In this document: positions 24,648-33,215 of the stretch, piece after piece
Layout of the letters: every line of letters begins with the position of its first letter
Numbering within the stretch: position 1 is the first letter of the stretch
Source: an uncultured Anaerolineales bacterium
GTDB lineage: Bacteria; Chloroflexota; Anaerolineae; Anaerolineales; Villigracilaceae
DNA length: 59,891 bases
NCBI GenBank assembly: GCA_903873975.1
Contig: CAIQQN010000043.1
Location: 1 to 59,891, forward strand
Direction: 5' to 3'
Notes under the pieces: model-generated
Seen by the model: only the letters and a program-made list of their open reading frames with translations
The model's database searches: none
Told to the model about the DNA's origin: nothing
Made by a program: the position numbers and the translations under genes

Positions 24648-25268
24648 TTAGGGAATGGGTTCGAGAATTCCCACCTTTGAAGGGATCCAGCCGGGAAATC
24701 CCAGCGCGCGGCAGGATGCGACCTGTTTACTGGCGGAAAATCCTTCGGAAGAATTGACTTCCACCTGAATGGCTGTGTCTTGTTTATATCCGGTATCCAC
24801 AGTCAATTTCAGCATAATCCGATACCCTGATGGAAGGGAAGACGCGCATGCTGTCTTATCTGGATGTAACCCTCCCTCGTCAGTAGCTGAAAGTGTGGCA
24901 CAGACATTGGTCAGCTCAGCGCCTGTGTAGTTGTAAATGACCGGGTATGCGTTGGTAACCTCCCCCATGCCATGGATGACATCCAGGCTCGTATTGCAAC
25001 CAGAAATCTCCAGGAACAGCCTGACAGCCGGAGTGGTCGTAGCTGTTGGAGTGGTAGGAGTAGTAGACGGAAATTCAGTCAAAGTAATTAAAGAAGGAAG
25101 AACAATTGGAGTTGGCGTGGAGGATGGTATGAACGGCGGTGTTGGAGATAGAATTGCAGGGATGGAGGAAGGAGAAATGAGCGGCGTGATAAGCGGCAAA
25201 GGGACGTTTATTCCGCCACAAGCGACCAGGAAGGAAAGGATCGTGAAAACCAGAATAGTCCTGATCAT
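24648..25268 (-). CDS. Predicted lipoprotein with Pro/Thr-rich linker
   Basis: A 206-residue protein starting MIRTILVFTILSFLVACGG, a signal peptide ending in a lipobox (VAC) at about residue 16. A low-complexity Pro/Thr/Ser linker (about 20-85) precedes a C-terminal domain with several cysteines (SGCNTSL, TNVCATLS, TACASSLP, ASCRALGF), which may form disulphides outside the membrane. The organisation is typical of surface lipoproteins in Chloroflexota; I recognise no catalytic domain. The ATG at 25268 was chosen over earlier in-frame starts because the signal peptide begins there. Upstream is a divergent sensor kinase gene, a possible functional link but not established. Confidence 0.65.
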   Translation of the reverse strand: MIRTILVFTILSFLVACGGINVPLPLITPLISPSSIPAILSPTPPFIPSSTPTPIVLPSLITLTEFPSTTPTTPTATTTPAVRLFLEISGCNTSLDVIHGMGEVTNAYPVIYNYTGAELTNVCATLSATDEGGLHPDKTACASSLPSGYRIMLKLTVDTGYKQDTAIQVEVNSSEGFSASKQVASCRALGFPGWIPSKVGILEPIP

Positions 25269-25454
25269 GATTGCATCCAGTAACCTAATTGTATCGGAAA
25301 TCAGGAAAAGAACCATTCCATTTTCGCAAAAAATGCACAAGAATAATATTGGGTTGATAGGCAGGCTTTGCCCACCCATCGCCCTATTTTTTCCCCACTG
25401 TCACTGTGATTCCAAGAATACTCGCAATTTTTACCCTTGGGCATTTATTTCTCG

Positions 25455-25463
25455 TGCTATACT
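25455..25463 (+). promoter_or_regulatory. Extended -10 promoter of sensor kinase
   Basis: TGC-TATACT matches the extended -10 consensus, placing the start near 25470 and a leader of about 30 bases before the ATG. A weak TTGGGC lies 15 bp upstream. Confidence 0.55.
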
Positions 25464-25499
25464 TATAGTGTGAAAACCATTAAATTTATATGAGAGCCC

Positions 25500-28214
25500 A
25501 TGGCGCAAGTATCCAGTGATATTCCTTCTCGACCGAAAGCTGCAGAGGCGCTGCGTGAAAGCATTACCAGGTTCCGCAGCTTAACAGAATTGACTGCCTC
25601 GGCTATATTCATTTATCAAGGGATGCGGTTGAAGTATGTAAATCCTGCTACAGAACACCTGACTGGTTATTCTCGGCAAGAATTATTGGAAATGAAGTTC
25701 AATGATCTTTTCCCCGAAGATGCAAAAAAGAGCATGCGTGATTGGGGGATGCGTGTACAACGGGGCAAAAACCTTTCCTTGCATGGCGAATTCAGGATCA
25801 TTACAAAAAGCGGGGAGAAACGCTGGATTGATCTCACTACAACAACAATTGATTTTGAAAAAAAGAGAGCAGCAATTGGGACGGCTTTCGATATCACTGA
25901 GCATATGCTTGAGGAAACACGGAAGCGCTTAACTGAATTGGAATTGCTTTATCAAGCCAGTTTGGCAGCCGCACAGATCCACAGCCTGGATGCAATTGCT
26001 CAACGGATTGTTGATGCACTTGAAAACCTATTGAAATGGAAAGGTTCTATCTGGCTTGTGGTGGACCTCAAACCAGTCTTGCTGGCGCATAGTACGATGG
26101 GGCTGAGCGGGGAATCGCTTAAGAATGAATTGCAGCGAATTGACAATCTCATAACGTCTCTTGACGTTGGGATAATCGGATGGGTCTGCAAGAGCGGAAA
26201 GAAAGTCTGTACAGGAGATGTTAGAAAAGAATCGCATTACGTTATTAAAAATGAAAATGTAAATTCAGAGCTATGTGTCCCGCTTAAAGTTGGAGGTAAA
26301 ACGATTGGTTGCATTAATGTTGAAAGCGAAATCATGAACGCCTTCAGCGAGCATGATGAGCGCTTACTTACCACCCTGGCGAATCAGGCCGCCATAGCGA
26401 TTGAAAATGCGCGCTTATTTGAAGAAACGCGTCGCCGTGCAATTCGCCAGGCGGCACTCAATGCGATTATTACTGTTTCCGCACGCACCGGAACCGATCC
26501 TGCTGAGATTCTAAATGCCACTTTGGAGCAGACTCTGAAGGCCTTGGGCCTGGATATGGGAGCAATCTGGCTATCCTGGTCTATACGCGATGTCCAAAGA
26601 ATGGCTTCCAAGAATGTTCCGCAGGCTATTATTAATACTTTGATGGCAAACGCCGCCCTGACTGCTGGAAATTCACATACACGCATACAAGTGGTGGATG
26701 ATTGGCGAATCATAAAACGCAAATTTACCGAACAGTTCATTTCAATGGGTATTTATTCAACAATTGTTGTTCCGTTGTTGTCGAAGGAAAAACTGATCGG
26801 AGGAATGGCGATTGCTTCTCCTGATGCACATCATTGGACGACAGAAGAAATTGCTTTGGTGGAAGCAATTGGAAGCGAAGTCGGTTCTGCAGCAGAGCGT
26901 GCCAAATTATTTGAAGAGACTACAGTCCGTCTAGATGAGCTGGAAGCAGTCAATAAAGTATTGACTTCTCTGCGATTGGCTCAATCTTTGCAAGAGATGC
27001 TGCCGCAACTGATTGACGAAACTCTCAAAATTCTGGGTGTTGATGCAGGTGGCATTTGGTTATATAACTCTGAACGCGGCAAATTGTGTCAAATGGTTGC
27101 ACGAGGATGGTGCACGCAAACAGTCAACCTAGAATTGGAGCGGGGTGAAAGCCTGCCCGGGAATGTCTTTGCTTCTGGTGACATCTACTTCTCTCATGAT
27201 GTAGCGCAAGATTCGCTGACTTCCCCGGTCATGCGCGAACTGGTTCCCCAGGGATGGAGCGCAATATGCCTTCCGATCCACAGAGAACTTGAACCGATAG
27301 GCGTCTTGTTGGCTTCAACCCCAGCGCCGTATGAATTCACCAGCGAAAATGCAGGTCTACTAGTCACTATGACAGAATTTGCCGGTATTGCCATTCACCG
27401 TACCCGCTTGAACGAGCAGATGATGCAGCATGCAGCAGAACTCGAAGTTCGTGTGACCGAACGTACTGCTGAACTTCGATCTGCTTTGCAGAAAGCGCAG
27501 GCTGCAGATCGGTTAAAGTCAGAATTTATTGTTAATGTCAACCATGAATTGCGAACGCCTTTGACCAACCTGGTGCTATATTATCAGATGCTGCGGACGC
27601 AACCCTCTGTCAAAACCGAAGAGCGCTTGGATGTGATAGGACGCGAACTCCAACGTTTGCGGAGTCTTATTGAGGAATTACTCAACCTATCCCGCTTTGA
27701 CCTTGGGCAGGTAACGCTCCGCCCGGTTCAGCGTGATCTAAACGCATTGATACAGACTCTGGTTAATGATCGACGGTCTCTGGCTGAAGAGCGCGGCCTT
27801 ACTTTACTGTCCGACCTTCAGCCCGACCTCGCGATGGCTTGGTTGGATGAACCGACGATTGTGCAGGCTGTATCAAATCTCCTGACGAATGCGATGAACT
27901 ACACCCCTCGCGGAGGAAAAGTCATAGTGGCGACCATGACCGAGTTACGTGAAAATGAACCTTGGGTAGGTTTTCGCATTCAGGATACGGGTCGAGGCAT
28001 TGACAGCGAAGATATGCCCCATTTGTTCGAACGTTTCTACCGGGGCAAGGCCGGCCATGATTCGGGAGCACCGGGTACTGGCCTTGGCCTGGCAATCGTT
28101 AAACAGGTAGTGGAGCATCATCATGGAATTATCGATGTTGAGAATGGCGTGGGTGGGTGTGGGGCGGTATTCACAGTCTGGTTGCCAGCTAAACAGCTAC
28201 AGGAGACCATTTAA
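25500..28214 (+). CDS. PAS-GAF sensor histidine kinase
   Basis: A 904-residue soluble sensor kinase. An N-terminal PAS domain (about 20-140, TASAIFIYQGMRLKYVNPATEHLTGYS) is followed by three GAF-type domains (about 150-300, 310-460 and 480-640) separated by helical linkers. Next come a coiled coil around VTERTAELRSALQKAQAAD, a HisKA domain with phospho-acceptor H682 in NHELRTPLT, and a HATPase_c domain with N box (NLLTNAMNYTP), DTGRGID and GTGLGLAIVKQVV. There is no membrane segment, so it senses a cytoplasmic signal. No response regulator is adjacent, making it an orphan kinase. A weak GAGAG precedes the ATG. Confidence 0.92.
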   Translation: MAQVSSDIPSRPKAAEALRESITRFRSLTELTASAIFIYQGMRLKYVNPATEHLTGYSRQELLEMKFNDLFPEDAKKSMRDWGMRVQRGKNLSLHGEFRIITKSGEKRWIDLTTTTIDFEKKRAAIGTAFDITEHMLEETRKRLTELELLYQASLAAAQIHSLDAIAQRIVDALENLLKWKGSIWLVVDLKPVLLAHSTMGLSGESLKNELQRIDNLITSLDVGIIGWVCKSGKKVCTGDVRKESHYVIKNENVNSELCVPLKVGGKTIGCINVESEIMNAFSEHDERLLTTLANQAAIAIENARLFEETRRRAIRQAALNAIITVSARTGTDPAEILNATLEQTLKALGLDMGAIWLSWSIRDVQRMASKNVPQAIINTLMANAALTAGNSHTRIQVVDDWRIIKRKFTEQFISMGIYSTIVVPLLSKEKLIGGMAIASPDAHHWTTEEIALVEAIGSEVGSAAERAKLFEETTVRLDELEAVNKVLTSLRLAQSLQEMLPQLIDETLKILGVDAGGIWLYNSERGKLCQMVARGWCTQTVNLELERGESLPGNVFASGDIYFSHDVAQDSLTSPVMRELVPQGWSAICLPIHRELEPIGVLLASTPAPYEFTSENAGLLVTMTEFAGIAIHRTRLNEQMMQHAAELEVRVTERTAELRSALQKAQAADRLKSEFIVNVNHELRTPLTNLVLYYQMLRTQPSVKTEERLDVIGRELQRLRSLIEELLNLSRFDLGQVTLRPVQRDLNALIQTLVNDRRSLAEERGLTLLSDLQPDLAMAWLDEPTIVQAVSNLLTNAMNYTPRGGKVIVATMTELRENEPWVGFRIQDTGRGIDSEDMPHLFERFYRGKAGHDSGAPGTGLGLAIVKQVVEHHHGIIDVENGVGGCGAVFTVWLPAKQLQETI

Positions 28215-28233
28215 TTGATCTCCTGTTCAGCAG

Positions 28234-28306
28234 CGCCCCCGGAGAGGCTCGAACTCTCAACCACTGGATTCGAAGTCCATTACTCTATCCATTGAGCTAC
28301 GGGGGC
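28234..28306 (-). tRNA. tRNA-Arg (anticodon TCG)
   Basis: On the minus strand, GCCCCCG pairs with CGGGGGC, the D arm is GCTC...GAGT, the anticodon loop CTTCGAA carries TCG, and the T arm GAGAG-TTCGAGC-CTCTC is complete. Length is 73 with discriminator G and no encoded CCA. Confidence 0.93.
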
Positions 28307-28336
28307 TGGCTCTGAAATTATACCCGAATTCCAGCC

Positions 28337-28365
28337 TTGTCCCATTTCAGGACGCATGTTATAAT
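28337..28365 (+). promoter_or_regulatory. rplS promoter with extended -10
   Basis: TTGTCC (28337-28342), a 17-bp spacer and TGT-TATAAT (28357-28365) form a strong sigma70-type promoter; initiation is expected near 28372, giving a leader of about 44 bases. Confidence 0.72.
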
Positions 28366-28415
28366 CTCGCCCCGCACCACAAAGGAAATAAACTTTTTGT
28401 TAAGGAAGATTTCCG

Positions 28416-28763
28416 ATGATTGATTTGAATCAAAACTTCAATACCACCAAGAACCCGAATATCCCCGATTTGAAAGCAGGGGATCAAGTAAGCGTGCATG
28501 TTCGCATCAAGGAAGGTGACCGCGAACGCATTCAGGAGTTCAAAGGCACGGTCATCCGAATGCGAAAAGGCGGTAACAATGCCAACTTCACTGTCCGGCG
28601 CACGGCATCCAATGGCATTGGTGTTGAACGAACGTTCCTGCTGCTATCCCCGCGCATTGACAAAGTTGTGGTGGACCGGCACACACACGTCCGCCGGGCG
28701 CAGTTGTATTTCCTGCGTGGACTGACTGGCAAGAAAGCCCACCTCAAGCAGAAGTTCGAATAG
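28416..28763 (+). CDS. rplS: 50S ribosomal protein L19
   Basis: A 115-residue ribosomal protein matching L19 in length and sequence: PDLKAGDQVSVHVRIKEGDRERIQ near the N terminus, FKGTVIRMRKGG, FTVRRTASNGIGVERTF and RRAQLYFLRGLTGKKAHLKQK. It sits at the 30S-50S interface. The usual partners rimM, trmD and rpsP are not next to it; here it has its own promoter and terminator and follows a divergent tRNA-Arg. TAAGGAAG precedes the ATG. Confidence 0.97.
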   Translation: MIDLNQNFNTTKNPNIPDLKAGDQVSVHVRIKEGDRERIQEFKGTVIRMRKGGNNANFTVRRTASNGIGVERTFLLLSPRIDKVVVDRHTHVRRAQLYFLRGLTGKKAHLKQKFE

Positions 28764-28783
28764 AATAAAAAATCGCTTACAAT

Positions 28784-28814
28784 AAAAGGGTGCAGATACG
28801 TTCTGCGCCCTTTT
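28784..28814 (+). terminator. rplS terminator
   Basis: AAAAGGG-T-GCAGA and TCTGC-G-CCCTTTT pair around a short loop with one internal mismatch. The A-rich and T-rich flanks give an intrinsic terminator that works on paper in both directions. Confidence 0.8.
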
Positions 28815-28834
28815 GCATTATTTGCGGAGAGGAT

Positions 28835-29560
28835 ATGACCTACCCTATCATTGGTGTAACAACCTATCAAGGGAAAAATAACAGAAATTTACCTATCGTG
28901 GCGCTTCTGCGCGCTTATGTAGATGCACTGGTTGAGGCGGGAGGTTTGCCATTGTTAATCCCATCCAGCCTAACAGATGAAACCAGTCGGGCATTATACA
29001 GACGATTGGATGGAATCATGTTAACTGGAGGTGGAGACATTGCCCTCGACCGGTTTAGCGGGGAGCCGGACCCAATGGTGGATGGCGTGGATGCAGAGCG
29101 TGATTCAATCGAATTATCTCTTCTGGATAATCTTGTGCATGATGAAAAACCTTTTCTTGGAATTTGCCGGGGTTTTCAAGTGCTCAATGTGGGTCTCGGC
29201 GGAACGCTATATACACACATCGAAAACCAGATGCCCAATGCTCTGAAACACGATTATTATCCCGATTTTCCGCGGACCTATCTGGCACATAAGGTTAAGG
29301 TAGAGGACGGAACACGTCTGATGAATATTCTGGGTGAGACAGATTTATCTGTGAACAGCCTGCATCATCAAGGCGCGAAGGATATTCCTGCAGCGCTTAG
29401 GCCAGCGGCTTATGCTCCGGATGGCCTCGTTGAGGCGATTGAACTACCAAACCACCCGTTTGGCATTGCCGTCCAGTGGCACCCGGAGTGGCTGACTGAT
29501 CAAACGGCTACGCGACGGCTATTCCGGGCATTTGTGGAGGCGGCTGGCAGCCACCGATGA
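28835..29560 (+). CDS. Gamma-glutamyl-GABA hydrolase family (peptidase C26)
   Basis: A 241-residue class I glutamine-amidotransferase-fold hydrolase. The triad is C111 in LGICRGFQVLNV and H216/E218 in VQWHPEW. Similarity is to PuuD, which releases GABA from gamma-glutamyl-GABA in the Puu putrescine pathway, and to related gamma-glutamyl hydrolases. GGAGAGG at 28826-28832 sets the start at 28835. Its ATGA overlap with murI shows co-translation and gives an alternative role in glutamate or peptidoglycan precursor metabolism. No glutamylputrescine synthetase is in the window. Confidence 0.85.
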   Translation: MTYPIIGVTTYQGKNNRNLPIVALLRAYVDALVEAGGLPLLIPSSLTDETSRALYRRLDGIMLTGGGDIALDRFSGEPDPMVDGVDAERDSIELSLLDNLVHDEKPFLGICRGFQVLNVGLGGTLYTHIENQMPNALKHDYYPDFPRTYLAHKVKVEDGTRLMNILGETDLSVNSLHHQGAKDIPAALRPAAYAPDGLVEAIELPNHPFGIAVQWHPEWLTDQTATRRLFRAFVEAAGSHR

Positions 29561-30384
29561 GCAGCAACAGCGATATGCGTCCGGTCGGCATTTTCGATTC
29601 CGGGGTGGGCGGGCTCTCGGTCTTGCGAGCCATTCGCCAGCAATTACCGAACGAGTCCGTTCTCTATTTTGGCGACCAGGTGCATGTGCCTTATGGGCGG
29701 CGACAACTGACAGAAGTACGGAAGTTTTCCGAAGCGATTACCCGGTTCCTGCTGGAACAAGGGGCGAAGTTAATTGTTGTGGCTTGTAACACAGCTTCCG
29801 CTGCGGCGCTCCAATCTCTGCGCAGGGCATTTCCTGATGTTTTCTTCGTTGGTATGGAACCGGCAGTCAAACCAGCGGCGGAGAATACCCGCTCGGGAGT
29901 GGTCGGTGTGCTGGCTACCCCGACGACTTTCCAGGGAGCATTATATGCCTCAGTCGTAGAACGCTTTGCCAGCAACGTGACCCTGCTCCAAGATAATTGT
30001 CCGGGATTAGTGGAGCAGATTGAGCGCGGCGCACTGGATGACAGCGAAACCCGGACCATCCTCGAATCTGCACTGCATCCCATGCTGGACCGAGGAATTG
30101 ACACCGTCGTTTTGGGTTGTACACATTATCCTTTCGTTATCCCTTTAATCCGGGAGATTGTTGGTCAGAATGTGCGCGTGATTGACCCAGCGCCGGCGGT
30201 AGCGCGTCAGGTTGCAAGGATACTGGATTTAACCGAACGGGCAGCGAGTCCGAGATCCGGTACGCTACGCTTTTTTACCAGCGGTGAAGCGTCCCGGTTT
30301 GAAGAGCTACTGCCAAGGCTGTTCGATGAAACGGGGGAGGTTTGGGAAGTCGTTTGGGATAACGACGAAATCCGAATAAAGTGA
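29557..30384 (+). CDS. murI: Glutamate racemase
   Basis: A 275-residue enzyme with the two catalytic cysteines of cofactor-independent amino-acid racemases: C77 in VVACNTASA and C188 in VLGCTHYPF. The N terminus IFDSGVGGLSVLRAI and YFGDQVHVPYG bind substrate. It supplies D-glutamate for peptidoglycan in the cytoplasm. It overlaps the preceding hydrolase by 4 bases (ATGA). A weak hairpin GAGCTA/TAGCTC (30383-30404) follows. Its presence argues for a cell wall with peptidoglycan, which not all Chloroflexota retain. Confidence 0.96.
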   Translation: MSSNSDMRPVGIFDSGVGGLSVLRAIRQQLPNESVLYFGDQVHVPYGRRQLTEVRKFSEAITRFLLEQGAKLIVVACNTASAAALQSLRRAFPDVFFVGMEPAVKPAAENTRSGVVGVLATPTTFQGALYASVVERFASNVTLLQDNCPGLVEQIERGALDDSETRTILESALHPMLDRGIDTVVLGCTHYPFVIPLIREIVGQNVRVIDPAPAVARQVARILDLTERAASPRSGTLRFFTSGEASRFEELLPRLFDETGEVWEVVWDNDEIRIK

Positions 30385-30508
30385 GCTAGCAGGAAAATTA
30401 GCTCGTTTATCTATTATTCCTCTAGGGCGACTGTCAAGCACTAAGCGCTATTAGCGAGGTAGTCTGGGAATCGCCGTTGTGAGGGGGTAATTAGGTGTGA
30501 GTTGATCA

Positions 30509-31027
30509 TTAGGCTAGGAGGGAGGATGATGCAACGAGGTTCAGCAGGATTTGCTTCTGCTGTACGCCATCTCCGGCTTTAATTTTTAAGCGTACCACCG
30601 TCCCCCCATAGGGAGCGCGCAGTTCATTTTGCATCTTCATGGATTCCAAAATAATTAGAATCTGTCCTTTTTCCACTTGTTGACCTTCGGTAACCTGCAC
30701 AGCAATTGCCAGACCGGGCATGGGAGCCTTCAGGATGAATTCCTGGCCCGGGCTGGCGAGACCAGCCTCTGAAGCCTGCAGACGCTTCTCGCGCTCGTCT
30801 TCTATTTTAACCGAATAGGAACGCCCCAGTAAAAGAACCTGCCAGTCCCCTTCGTTGGGATAAACGTATCCCTCAAAAGATTCTCCGTTCACAATCAATG
30901 AGTACAATGGTTGTCCGCTGACAGCAGCCAGATCCACCTCAAGGATTTCCTCTCCAAAGCGGATGTGGTGTTCATCGAGAATTTCAACAGGGAATTCCAG
31001 GCCATCAACTTCAGCGATATATTTCAT
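30509..31027 (-). CDS. Biotin carboxyl carrier subunit of acyl-CoA carboxylase
   Basis: A 172-residue protein. The C-terminal biotinyl domain (about 98-168) holds the biotinylation site E-S-M-K131-M, with flanking APMPG and GQILIILE. The N-terminal half is a beta-rich adaptor as in carrier subunits of propionyl-CoA and related carboxylases. It overlaps accC by 4 bases (ATGA), so ATG 31027 is preferred over the in-frame start at 31057. It swings biotin between AccC and the carboxyltransferase encoded at 33216-34766. Confidence 0.88.
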   Translation of the reverse strand: MKYIAEVDGLEFPVEILDEHHIRFGEEILEVDLAAVSGQPLYSLIVNGESFEGYVYPNEGDWQVLLLGRSYSVKIEDEREKRLQASEAGLASPGQEFILKAPMPGLAIAVQVTEGQQVEKGQILIILESMKMQNELRAPYGGTVVRLKIKAGDGVQQKQILLNLVASSSLLA

Positions 31028-32535
31028 CGTTTTGGCCTCATGCGATTGTTGGACCACTTCCAGTTCGGTTTTTGCCCTGGCTGCCCATAAACTTGGGTGC
31101 GGTGTTCCATCTGCACATGCGCTACCAGTGTTGCCATCAGCGCAGCAATATCCAAATACAGTTCCCGGTTCTCAGCCGCTTCCAGCATGGAGAATTGTTC
31201 TTCTACGAAACGTGTGTCGTATTTGCCAGTGATGAATGGATAGGTATCCATCATTCTTTGATGGAAGGGGATGTTCGTACGAACTCCGACAATTTTGTAC
31301 TCTTCCAGAGCGCGCCTCATGCGGACAATGGCCTGCTTGCGCGTCTCGCCCCAGACAATCATCTTTGAGATCAGAGGATCATAATATGGTGAAATCTCAA
31401 AACCGGCATATACGCCCGTGTCTATCCGGACCCCGGGACCTGTCGGTGGTTGCGTGAGTGTGATACGCCCTGAAGATGGCAGAAAAGAGTTATAAGGATC
31501 CTCAACATTGATGCGACATTCAATGGCTGCCCCGCGCCACCGAATGTCCTCCTGTTTGCGACTCAACCGCAAACCATACGCAACCCGAATTTGCTCGGCA
31601 ACGATATCCATGCCGGTAACCGTCTCTGTGACGGGGTGCTCTACTTGTAAGCGGGTATTCATTTCCAGGAAATAGAAATTCCGGTCTTTATCCACCAGGA
31701 ATTCGATTGTCCCGGCATTGGCATAATCAACGGCGCGCGCAGCCTGGACTGCCACCGTGCCCATGCGTTGGCGGAGAGGCTCATCGGCGACCAAGAAAGG
31801 AGAGGGGGATTCTTCGATGAGTTTTTGGTGACGGCGCTGGATGGAACACTCCCGCTCACCCAGGTGGATGACATTTCCGAACTGGTCAGCCATGATCTGG
31901 AATTCGATGTGGTGGGCCCCTTCGACCAGTTTTTCCAAATAAACGTTTCCATCGCCGAAAGACGATTCAGCTTCGCGCCGCGCTGACTGGATCAGTTCTG
32001 GCATCTCTTCTATATCCCGGACATCCCGCATTCCCTTTCCGCCACCACCGGAGACAGCCTTGATGATCAATGGGAAACCAATTTTCGGGGCAAAGGCCAG
32101 CAATTCGTCGTCGCGGAGCGGCCCTTCGCCTTCCGTCCCAGGGACGACCGTAACCCCGGCTTTGGCTACCGTGGCTCGGGCGACGGCTTTGTCCCCCATT
32201 GCAGCGATGGACGAAGCCTTGGGGCCAATGAAGACCAGCCCGGCTTCTGTGCAAGCAGCGGCAAAATCGGCGCGTTCAGCCAGGAAACCATAACCGGGAT
32301 GGACAGCGTCCGCCGCGACCCTGCGGGCTATGTCTATTATCTTGTCGCCGCGTAGATAAGACTCGCGTGCTGGGGATGGCCCAAGCAAATAGGCTTCGTC
32401 CGCATATCGGACGTGTAATGCCTGCCGGTCGGCTTCGGAGTAGACGGCGACCGTCTTGATGCCAAGTTCCCGGCAGGCGCGTAAGATTCGGACAGCTATC
32501 TCACCGCGGTTGGCAATCAGGATTTTTTTGAACAT
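31024..32535 (-). CDS. accC: Biotin carboxylase subunit
   Basis: A 503-residue ATP-grasp biotin carboxylase: N-terminal MFKKILIANRGEIAVRI, the glycine-rich loop SGGGGKGMRDV, the active-site block EMNTRLQVEHPVTE, and C-terminal biotin-carboxylase domain sequences GRITL...DTGVYAG. It carboxylates biotin on the adjacent carrier subunit using bicarbonate and ATP. It starts one base after the stop of the HD gene and overlaps the carrier gene. With the PccB-like subunit this makes a propionyl/acetyl-CoA carboxylase that could act on the propionyl-CoA produced by MmsA. Confidence 0.95.
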   Translation of the reverse strand: MFKKILIANRGEIAVRILRACRELGIKTVAVYSEADRQALHVRYADEAYLLGPSPARESYLRGDKIIDIARRVAADAVHPGYGFLAERADFAAACTEAGLVFIGPKASSIAAMGDKAVARATVAKAGVTVVPGTEGEGPLRDDELLAFAPKIGFPLIIKAVSGGGGKGMRDVRDIEEMPELIQSARREAESSFGDGNVYLEKLVEGAHHIEFQIMADQFGNVIHLGERECSIQRRHQKLIEESPSPFLVADEPLRQRMGTVAVQAARAVDYANAGTIEFLVDKDRNFYFLEMNTRLQVEHPVTETVTGMDIVAEQIRVAYGLRLSRKQEDIRWRGAAIECRINVEDPYNSFLPSSGRITLTQPPTGPGVRIDTGVYAGFEISPYYDPLISKMIVWGETRKQAIVRMRRALEEYKIVGVRTNIPFHQRMMDTYPFITGKYDTRFVEEQFSMLEAAENRELYLDIAALMATLVAHVQMEHRTQVYGQPGQKPNWKWSNNRMRPKR

Positions 32536-32536
32536 G

Positions 32537-33202
32537 CTAAATTCGCGGCATTACGCTCAACTCTTTTTCACCGACGAATTCGCTGAAGAAACGGATTTGC
32601 AGATTAAGTTGTTCGGCGAACAACTGCTGCCCGGTGGGCGTGAAGAGCGGATTCTCTTCGCGATAGTGCTCAAGACGTTGGATGCGTTCGCTGAGTTTGG
32701 CTGCCAGCTTATCATAATTCTCAATATCAGCAAAGCACCATTGCAGGATCCGGTACGGACCGAAGCGATCCACGTTGTCGGCATCGCTAAGGACTTTCGC
32801 TTCCAGCGTGTGAGGATTATCTTCATCCACATGGGTTGCAACGGCATAGCAGATATCTTCGATCTGTTCCTGGTTGTATCCCAGGCTTTCCAAAACAGGG
32901 TGAGCTTTCTCTGCGCCGATGCGACCATGTTCGCGGCTGTTTTCTGCGTTGGTGTCGAACCAGGCCACATCGTGAAGCAGGCAGGCGGCCACGATCAGTT
33001 CCACATCCGCGGCCTCATTTTCGGCAATAACCTTCCCGAACTGTGCCACGCGCAGAGTGTGTTTCCAGCGATACTCTGCGTTGGATAAATAGCGGCCAAG
33101 ATTAGCTTTATCCTTGTCCGAGCGGTTCTGGTAGCTCTCTTGCAAGTAGGTCTGGACAAATTCGGAAATCTTTTGCAAGCGGGAATTGAGTTCAGTATTC
33201 AT
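32537..33202 (-). CDS. HD-domain phosphohydrolase
   Basis: A 221-residue soluble protein with the HD metal-site pattern: H in YRWKHTLRVA, H-D in ACLLHDVAW, a further H in REHGRIGA and D in LSDADNVDRFGP. HD proteins hydrolyse phosphomono- or diesters, nucleotides or cyclic dinucleotides; the target cannot be told. It is located inside the acyl-CoA carboxylase operon, 13 bases after pccB and one base before accC, so it is co-transcribed. That placement is unusual and may be regulatory or incidental. Confidence 0.85.
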   Translation of the reverse strand: MNTELNSRLQKISEFVQTYLQESYQNRSDKDKANLGRYLSNAEYRWKHTLRVAQFGKVIAENEAADVELIVAACLLHDVAWFDTNAENSREHGRIGAEKAHPVLESLGYNQEQIEDICYAVATHVDEDNPHTLEAKVLSDADNVDRFGPYRILQWCFADIENYDKLAAKLSERIQRLEHYREENPLFTPTGQQLFAEQLNLQIRFFSEFVGEKELSVMPRI

Positions 33203-33215
33203 GAAAGTCTCTATA

